A program made the position numbers and the translations under genes. From assembly GCA_050742535.1 (NCBI GenBank), contig JBOGIQ010000094.1:1-18027 (forward strand): 18,027 nt of DNA, in the 5' to 3' direction. A model generated the notes under the pieces. The model was not told the DNA's origin. It searched no databases and saw nothing but the letters and a program-made list of their open reading frames with translations. This stretch comes from Gp6-AA40 sp050742535. Lineage in GTDB: Bacteria; Acidobacteriota; Vicinamibacteria; Vicinamibacterales; UBA2999. Positions 13,133 through 18,027 of this stretch are shown here, piece by piece (position 1 is the stretch's first letter; every line of letters starts with the position of its first letter).

Positions 13133-15271
13133 TTACGGCTTGGCTGCGGCCGTCTCAGCCTTTCCCGCTTCTTCCTGCAACAACGCCTTCCGGCTTAGAC
13201 GGATTTTGCCCGTCGGGTCGATATTGATGACCTTCACCAGCACCTGCTGGCCTTCCTTGAGCTCGTCGCGGACGTCCTTGACGCGGTGGTTCGCAATCTC
13301 CGAAACGTGCAGCAGCCCGTCGGTCCCCGGCATGATCTCCACGAATGCGCCGAAGTCGGTGATGCGCTGCACCTTGCCCATGTAGGTCTTGTTCAGCTCC
13401 GGCGTCGCGGTCAGCTCCTGAATGATGCCGATCGCCTTCATCGCCGACTCGCCATCAGCCGACGCCACGTTCACCGTGCCGTTGTCCTCGACGTCGATCT
13501 TCACGCCCGTGCGCTCGATGATGCTGCGGATCATCTTGCCGCCCGGTCCGATGACGTCGCGGATCTTGTCCACCGGAATCTTGATGGTGATGATGCGCGG
13601 CGCGAAGTCCGACATCTGCTTGCGCGTCTCGCCGAGCGTCTTGGCCATCTCGTTCAGGATGTGCAGCCGTCCGGCCTTGGCCTGCTCGAGCGCCTTGGCC
13701 ATGACCTCGGAGGTGATGCCCGAGACCTTGATGTCCATCTGCAGCGCGGTGATGCCGTCTGCCGTTCCCGCGACCTTGAAGTCCATGTCGCCGTAGTGAT
13801 CCTCGGCGCCCGCGATGTCCGAGAGGACGGCCCATTTGCCGCTCTTTTCGTCCATGATCAGGCCCATCGCGATGCCGGCCACCGGCGCCTTGAGCGGCAC
13901 GCCTGCGTCCATCATCGCCATCGAGCCGCCGCAGACCGACGCCATGGACGACGATCCGTTGGACTCGAGAATGTCGGAGACGATGCGCACGGTATAGGCG
14001 AACTTGTCTTCGCCGGGAACGACCGGCGCCAGCGCGCGCTCGGCGAGCGCGCCATGACCGATTTCACGGCGGCCAGGACCGGTGAACCGGCCGACCTCGC
14101 CGACCGAGAACGGCGGGAAGTTGTAGTGGAGCATGAACCGTTTGTAGTACTCGCCGGTCACGTGCTCGACCTTCTGCTCGTCATCGGCGGTGCCGAGTGT
14201 GCACGTCACGAGCGCCTGGGTCTCGCCGCGCGTGAAGACCACCGACCCGTGCACCCGCGGCAGCACGCCGGCCTCGGTCCAGATCGGGCGGATTTCGTCG
14301 AACTTGCGGCCGTCGAGGCGCACGCCCCGGTTCAGGACCTCGTCGCGCAGCACCTTCTCCTTCAACCCATGGAAGATGTGCTTCGCCTCCGTCGTCCGCT
14401 GCGCCGCGACGTCGTCGTCGGCCAGGCTCGAGAGGTAATCGCTCAGCACGGCGTCGACGGTGCCGTAGCTTTCGAGCTTGTTCTTGATTCGCATCGCCTC
14501 GGCGAGCGGTCCGAACATCTTCGATTCGGCCTCGGCGTGGAACGCGTGGTCGATGTCCCGGCCGCTGACTTCGAGCTTCGTCTTGCCCGTTGACGCTTTC
14601 AGCTCGTCGATGGCGCTGACGATGTCCTTGATGGCGGCAAGCGCCGCTTCGAGGGCGCCGACGACCTGCGGTTCGGACACTTCTTTGGCGCCCGCCTCGA
14701 CCATCACGATTCCGTCCCTGCTGCCGGCCACCACCAGGTCGAGCGAGCTCTGCTTCCGCTCCTCGTGCGTGGGGTTGATGACGTAATTGCCGTTCAGCAG
14801 GCCGACGCGGACGCCCGCGATCGTCTTCTGGAGCGGTACTTCCGAGAGCGCCAGCGCCGCGGAGGCTCCGGTAATCGCCAGCACGTCCGGGTCGCTGTCG
14901 GTGTCGGCGGACAGCACCAGCGCGATGATTTGCGTCTCGTAGTGCCAGCCCTCGGGGAAGAGCGGGCGGATCGGGCGGTCGATCAGCCGGCTGGTGAGGA
15001 TTTCTTTTTCGGGTGGTTTCCCCTCGCGCTTGAAGAATCCGCCCGGGATGCGTCCCGCCGCGTAGGCGTACTCCTTGTAGTCGACGGTCAGCGGCAGGAA
15101 GTCGATGCCTTCGCGCGGCGTCGCGGCATGGCAGGCACTGACCAGCACCATCGTGTCGCCCGATCGAACGACAACGGCTCCGTCGGCCTGCTTGGCGAGC
15201 TTGCCAGTTTCAATGGAGATCGTGCGTGATCCGATTCGGATCTCGCGCTTCTGAAGATTGACGTTGTGCAT
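13133..15271 (-). CDS. pnp: Polyribonucleotide nucleotidyltransferase (PNPase)
   Basis: This encodes 712 residues from the ATG at 15271. PNPase is the phosphate-dependent 3'-5' exoribonuclease of mRNA decay. Two RNase PH domains are seen: the first in the N-terminal ~145 residues (YKEYAYAAGRIPGGFFKREG), the second around 320-540 (FDEIRPIWTEAGVLPRVHGS, FTRGETQ, NFPPFSVGEVGR). The helical linker lies between them. A KH domain (about 562-620, VIGPGGKMI) and an S1 domain (about 628-696, ITDFGAFVEIMPGTDGLLHVSE) follow. A GTG at 15277 is in frame and would add two residues; neither start has a clear ribosome site. The 45-base gap to rpsO holds only a weak 5-bp stem (GGCGC 15290-15294, GCGCC 15305-15309), where other bacteria have an RNase III processed leader. 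Confidence 0.97.
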   Translation of the reverse strand: MHNVNLQKREIRIGSRTISIETGKLAKQADGAVVVRSGDTMVLVSACHAATPREGIDFLPLTVDYKEYAYAAGRIPGGFFKREGKPPEKEILTSRLIDRPIRPLFPEGWHYETQIIALVLSADTDSDPDVLAITGASAALALSEVPLQKTIAGVRVGLLNGNYVINPTHEERKQSSLDLVVAGSRDGIVMVEAGAKEVSEPQVVGALEAALAAIKDIVSAIDELKASTGKTKLEVSGRDIDHAFHAEAESKMFGPLAEAMRIKNKLESYGTVDAVLSDYLSSLADDDVAAQRTTEAKHIFHGLKEKVLRDEVLNRGVRLDGRKFDEIRPIWTEAGVLPRVHGSVVFTRGETQALVTCTLGTADDEQKVEHVTGEYYKRFMLHYNFPPFSVGEVGRFTGPGRREIGHGALAERALAPVVPGEDKFAYTVRIVSDILESNGSSSMASVCGGSMAMMDAGVPLKAPVAGIAMGLIMDEKSGKWAVLSDIAGAEDHYGDMDFKVAGTADGITALQMDIKVSGITSEVMAKALEQAKAGRLHILNEMAKTLGETRKQMSDFAPRIITIKIPVDKIRDVIGPGGKMIRSIIERTGVKIDVEDNGTVNVASADGESAMKAIGIIQELTATPELNKTYMGKVQRITDFGAFVEIMPGTDGLLHVSEIANHRVKDVRDELKEGQQVLVKVINIDPTGKIRLSRKALLQEEAGKAETAAAKP

Positions 15272-15316
15272 GTGCACTTTCGTTTATTCGGCGCCCCATC
15301 AAGAGCGCCCTACGTG

Positions 15317-15586
15317 TTACTTGCGGATGCCGAGGCGGCGGATCAGCTCTGCATAGCGATCGGAGTCCTTGCTCTTCAGGTAGTCGAGCAGACGCCGGCG
15401 CTGGCCGACCAGCTTGAGCAGGCCGCGGCGCGAGTGATGATCCTTCGCGTGAACCTTGAAGTGTTCCGTGAGGTAGTTGATGCGGTCGCTGAGAAGCGCG
15501 ACCTGCACTTCTGGAGACCCTGTATCGCTATCGTGAGTTCGGTACGTGCCGATGATGCCGCTCTTGCGGTCCTTGGTTGACGCCAC
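15317..15586 (-). CDS. rpsO: 30S ribosomal protein S15
   Basis: This encodes 89 residues, exactly the usual S15 length. S15 binds the central domain of 16S rRNA early in 30S assembly. The conserved core TGSPEVQVALLSDRINYLTEHFKVHAKDHHSRRGLL is intact, and the C-terminus is YAELIRRLGIRK. The start is the GTG at 15586 (MASTKDRKSGI), because GGAGGT lies seven bases upstream. A GTG further up at 15601 would put the ribosome site inside the gene. rpsO precedes pnp as in many bacteria. S15 often represses its own leader in other species, but no leader fold could be confirmed here. Confidence 0.97.
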   Translation of the reverse strand: MASTKDRKSGIIGTYRTHDSDTGSPEVQVALLSDRINYLTEHFKVHAKDHHSRRGLLKLVGQRRRLLDYLKSKDSDRYAELIRRLGIRK

Positions 15587-15593
15587 TGATGTA

Positions 15594-15599
15594 ACCTCC
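15594..15599 (-). promoter_or_regulatory. Shine-Dalgarno of rpsO, fixes the GTG start
   Basis: GGAGGT on the minus strand (complement of ACCTCC), seven bases before GTG 15586. It is the strongest ribosome site in the window and decides between two in-frame GTG codons. Confidence 0.85.
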
Positions 15600-15688
15600 A
15601 CGAACGGCCCAGAAACGCTGCGCGTCGTCTGTCAGCGAACCGGCCCGCCGTATGTGCGGATAACTTCTATTCCCGCAAAGACTTAATT

Positions 15689-16549
15689 CTAAATCAGTAC
15701 AACGGCCGGGTGCAAAAGCCCTGGCCGCGTACCGGGCCGGGCCATGGCGACCAGCCGGCCGTCACCGTCCATGAGCCGCACCCATTCGGCCGTTCCGGAG
15801 GCTCCCTCGACTTCCTGACCGCGAGAAACACGCTTTCGGCCCTCCGCGGTCACCGTGACAGCGGGAAAGGCAGCTAGCAGGCTGTCCATTGGGACAATCG
15901 CGATTGGTGGAACGCCACTGCTGAGCTCTTCCAAGGTCATGGCCCTCTCCAACGTGAATTCGCCGCTCCTGGTCCGCCGCAACGCCTCCAGACATGCGCC
16001 GGTTTCCGTGAGTTCTCCGAGCGAGTGCGTGAACGCGCGCACGTAGAAGCCCGCCGAGCACAGCAGACGCACCCGAGCGGTGTCGCCGGTAAAGGCGTCC
16101 AGTTCGGCTCTCGTCACCGTCACCGGCACGGGCGACAACTCGACGGGCTGTTCCCGGCGCGCCATGTCGTATGCGCGGCGCCCTGCCACTTTCTTCGCGG
16201 AGAACGCGGGCGGAGTCTGCAGATAACTTCCTGTCAGCGAGGTGAGCGCGCGCGTCACGGCATCGTGATCGGGCTGGAGGCTGGAGCGGCTCGTCTCGGT
16301 TCCCGTCACGTCGTACGAGTCGGTCGTCACGCCGAAGCGAATCGTTGCCTGGTATTCCTTGTCGGACGCGGTAAGAAAGCGAACCAGCCGCGTGGCGCGT
16401 CCGCACGCCAGCGGCAGGACGCCGGTGGCGAGCGGGTCGAGCGTCCCGGTATGTCCGATGCGGCGTTCGCCAAGTGCCCGGCGGGCAACGGCGACGACGT
16501 CGTGTGACGTCACGCCGCTGGGCTTATCGATGACAAGAACACCGTCCAT
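15689..16549 (-). CDS. truB: tRNA pseudouridine(55) synthase TruB
   Basis: This encodes 286 residues from the ATG at 16549. TruB turns U55 of the T-loop of most tRNAs into pseudouridine. The N-terminus MDGVLVIDKPSGVTSHDVV and the catalytic loop GHTGTLDPLATGVLPL with Asp38 are typical. Further family blocks are SDKEYQATIRFGVTTDSYDVTG, PPAFSAKKVAGRRAYDMAR and CSAGFYVRAFTHSLGE. The C-terminal ~70 residues form the small PUA-like domain. A TTG directly before the ATG is also in frame. No good Shine-Dalgarno is seen; the upstream gap carries a repeat. It lies between nrnA and rpsO; ribF, often found next to truB, is absent here. Confidence 0.96.
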   Translation of the reverse strand: MDGVLVIDKPSGVTSHDVVAVARRALGERRIGHTGTLDPLATGVLPLACGRATRLVRFLTASDKEYQATIRFGVTTDSYDVTGTETSRSSLQPDHDAVTRALTSLTGSYLQTPPAFSAKKVAGRRAYDMARREQPVELSPVPVTVTRAELDAFTGDTARVRLLCSAGFYVRAFTHSLGELTETGACLEALRRTRSGEFTLERAMTLEELSSGVPPIAIVPMDSLLAAFPAVTVTAEGRKRVSRGQEVEGASGTAEWVRLMDGDGRLVAMARPGTRPGLLHPAVVLI

Positions 16550-16575
16550 CAATTAGCGGCAACCTTCACCGGACT

Positions 16576-16663
16576 TTTAACCACGAAGGCCACGAAGAGA
16601 CGAAGAACACGAAAGGGAAATCTTCTTCGTGATCTTCGATCCTTCGTGATCTTCGTGGTTAAA
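16576..16663. repeat. CACGAAG-type inverted repeat between nrnA and truB
   Basis: TTTAACCACGAAG (16576-16588) is the exact complement of CTTCGTGGTTAAA (16651-16663). Between them, CACGAAG and related ACGAAG units are repeated on the left side in direct and on the right side in reverse orientation. This is the widespread repeat that reads FNHEDHEG when translated. Its right end supplies the TAA stop of nrnA (16659-16661). Confidence 0.82.
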
Positions 16664-17651
16664 CACGAGTGGAACGCGCCTCGATAGCAGACGTGACTTT
16701 CTGCTCGAACACCGGCTTCCACTGCTCGAACGTCCCGCGGACGCCACAGCCGGACGCATTCTTGTGGCCGCCGCCGCCGAACTCCCTGGCCACGGCGTTG
16801 ACGTCGATGTCGCCCTTCGAGCGCAGGCTGACGCGCCAGTCTCCGTCCGCGTTCTCCTTGAAGAAGACGACCGCGAGCACTTCCTTCGCCGAGAGGGGGA
16901 AATTGACGAGCCCTTCAGTGTCCTCGTAAGTCGCGCCGCAGTCCGACGCCATCTGCCGGGTCACCGCCATCGTGGCGACGCGTTCGGTGGCGTCGAGCTG
17001 CATGCCATTGAGCACGGCGCGAAACAGCTTCAGGCGGCCGATTCTGTTGCTGTCGTACACATCGCGCGCGATCGCCGCGGGGCTGATACCGGTCTCGGTG
17101 CACCGGCGGGCGATCTCGAACGTTCGCGTTGTGATGTTCGAGTAGTGGAACGAGCCGGTGTCGGTGAGCACCGCGACGTAGACGTGAGTTGCGATCTCCG
17201 GCGTCAGGGGCACGCCGAGGGCGAGAATCAGATCGAAAACCATCTCGCCGCATGCCGCCGCCGATACATCGAACCAGTTGAGCGCCCCGTACATCGTGTT
17301 GCCGGGATGGTGGTCGATATTGATGACGAATCCGCGCTCGAGCCCGCCGATGCCGGGGCGGGTCAGATCGCCGCACTCCATGACGATCACCGCATCCCCA
17401 GGGTCGGCAACGTGGTCGGCAACGATGACCTGGTCCACACCAGGACACGTCTCGAACTGTGGGGGAACCGGGTCGCGGCTGACGACCCGCACGTCCTTGC
17501 CGAGGTCGCCGAGCGCGTAGGCCATGGCCATCGAGCTGCCGATGGCGTCGCCATCGGGGCGCGCATGCGACGTGACAACGAACCGCTGCCGCCCGCGGAT
17601 CGCGTCGGCGATCTGCTGAAGGGCCGGATCAGTCGCGGTCGGCGTCGCCAT
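16659..17651 (-). CDS. nrnA: DHH/DHHA1 phosphoesterase, NrnA-type oligoribonuclease / pAp phosphatase
   Basis: This encodes 330 residues. NrnA-like enzymes cut 2-5 nt RNA and dephosphorylate pAp in the cytosol. Metal-site motifs are visible: SHARPDGDAIGSS with Asp33 and Asp35, MECGD (91-95), and the name-giving DHH at Asp113-His114-His115 (INIDHHPGN). TDTGSFHYSN (163-172) follows. The DHHA1 RNA-binding domain carries FGGGGHKNASG (291-301). Length is normal for the family. The first 23 bases overlap the end of rbfA. The ATG is preceded directly by a REP-like palindrome and no Shine-Dalgarno, and the stop is contributed by another repeat. It works with PNPase in the same cluster at the end of RNA decay. 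Confidence 0.94.
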   Translation of the reverse strand: MATPTATDPALQQIADAIRGRQRFVVTSHARPDGDAIGSSMAMAYALGDLGKDVRVVSRDPVPPQFETCPGVDQVIVADHVADPGDAVIVMECGDLTRPGIGGLERGFVINIDHHPGNTMYGALNWFDVSAAACGEMVFDLILALGVPLTPEIATHVYVAVLTDTGSFHYSNITTRTFEIARRCTETGISPAAIARDVYDSNRIGRLKLFRAVLNGMQLDATERVATMAVTRQMASDCGATYEDTEGLVNFPLSAKEVLAVVFFKENADGDWRVSLRSKGDIDVNAVAREFGGGGHKNASGCGVRGTFEQWKPVFEQKVTSAIEARSTRV

Positions 17652-18027
17652 TCGTAGTGTCCGCCTTCAGGCGGACCTGCGGGCTGTCGTCGTTGGATTG
17701 TGCAACAGTCGCCTTCCGCCGCTCGTCCTCTTCGTGGAGCTCGCGCAGAATCTGCTCGACACGATCCTGATGACCGACCGATTCGTCGAACTGAAACTGG
17801 AGTTCGGGAACGCGCCGCAGCCGCAGGCGATCGCCGAGATGGCGCCGGAAAAACCCGGTCGCGCGCTCGAGCGCCTTCGCCGTCTGCACGCGGGCGGCAT
17901 AGTCGCCGAGGCTGGTGTAATAGACGCGCGCCTGTTGCAGGTCGGGGGACACCTTCACGCGCGTCAGCGTGATGAAACCGATGCCCGGGTCGTGCACCGC
18001 GCCGCGGCTGAGCAGCCCGCTCAGCTC
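17629..18027 (-). CDS. rbfA: Ribosome-binding factor A (5' cut by window edge)
   Basis: The last 132 residues are present; the frame runs off the window edge. RbfA binds the 16S helix 1/neck region during 30S maturation. The start ELSGLLSRGAVHDPGIGFITLTRVKVSPDLQQARVYYT is the typical conserved region of the KH-like fold, so only the first few dozen residues are missing. A GTG at 17997 is internal, since the family pattern (ELSGLLSRG) continues upstream. The conserved fold ends near ILRELHEEDE. Beyond that is a low-complexity tail ending QVRLKADTTNGDADRD, in which VRLKADTT is encoded by a dispersed palindrome. The stop lies 23 bases inside nrnA. Confidence 0.93.
   Translation of the reverse strand, partial: ELSGLLSRGAVHDPGIGFITLTRVKVSPDLQQARVYYTSLGDYAARVQTAKALERATGFFRRHLGDRLRLRRVPELQFQFDESVGHQDRVEQILRELHEEDERRKATVAQSNDDSPQVRLKADTTNGDADRD
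17652..17676. repeat. REP-like palindrome inside rbfA at the nrnA start
   Basis: GTCCGCCTTCAGGCGGAC (17659-17676) plus seven flanking bases matches 11604-11628 with one mismatch in 25. It lies within the last codons of rbfA, encoding VRLKADTT, and touches the nrnA ATG at 17651. Confidence 0.88.

Noticed and set aside
13286..14593. Plus-strand ORF of 435 codons opposite pnp
   Set aside because: pnp is certain in this interval; the ORF is His/Arg/Asp-rich without domains.
15602..15688. rpsO promoter or S15 autoregulatory leader
   Set aside because: TAGAAT-like and TTGTAC-like boxes occur, but none has acceptable spacing, and no convincing leader fold could be drawn by eye.
16577..16759. Small protein with FNHEDHEG sequence
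   Set aside because: This is the well-known translation artefact of the CACGAAG repeat and overlaps nrnA.
1..18027. Defence system, secretion island, prophage or IS element
   Set aside because: All long genes are identifiable core or envelope genes with uniform high-GC coding pattern; no transposase, integrase, toxin-antitoxin pair, reverse transcriptase or tRNA was found.

Overview
The window looks like a chromosomal core region from a GC-rich member of Acidobacteriota, probably the Vicinamibacteria (old subdivision 6). This rests on three things: the 'VWFA-related Acidobacterial' type protein; the dispersed palindromes that read as VRLKADTT-like peptides when they fall inside a reading frame; and the gene mix. 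It is an inference from remembered family traits; no database search was possible.

Left part (1-5503). The tail of an L-aspartate oxidase-like gene is followed by proS (prolyl-tRNA synthetase of the archaeal/eukaryotic-like type). A small lipoprotein gene overlaps the proS stop by one base. A tiny CPXCG zinc-ribbon gene comes next, flanked by two inverted 24-bp repeat arrays. A minus-strand tatA-tatC operon has a near-consensus sigma-70 promoter. Divergent from it is a secreted PDZ-S41 (CtpA-like) protease.

Middle (5504-12615). A 55-bp palindrome and a possible 51-codon small ORF lead into a long smc gene (1257 aa, with an extra Gly/Asn/His-rich insert in the head). Next is an envelope cluster: a DUF4097-like lipoprotein, an in-frame abutting Ste24/M48 membrane metalloprotease that starts with TTG directly after the lipoprotein's TAG, and a secreted VWA protein.

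Right part (12702-18027, all minus strand). This is the classical translation/RNA-metabolism cluster rbfA-nrnA-truB-rpsO-pnp, transcribed right to left, with a small exported cupredoxin-like gene after pnp. RbfA matures the 30S subunit, TruB makes tRNA Psi55, S15 is a 30S primary binder, PNPase degrades RNA and NrnA finishes the nano-RNA.

I see no defence island, CRISPR array, prophage, IS element, rRNA or tRNA. The genes are mostly housekeeping. What stands out is how many intergenic gaps hold palindromic or inverted-tandem repeats, several ending within about a dozen bases of a start codon (proS, CPXCG, VWA, nrnA). Other points of note are the in-frame TAG/TTG junction between lipoprotein and protease, a CuA-like domain that has lost both cysteines and one histidine, and a possible leader peptide coupled to smc.
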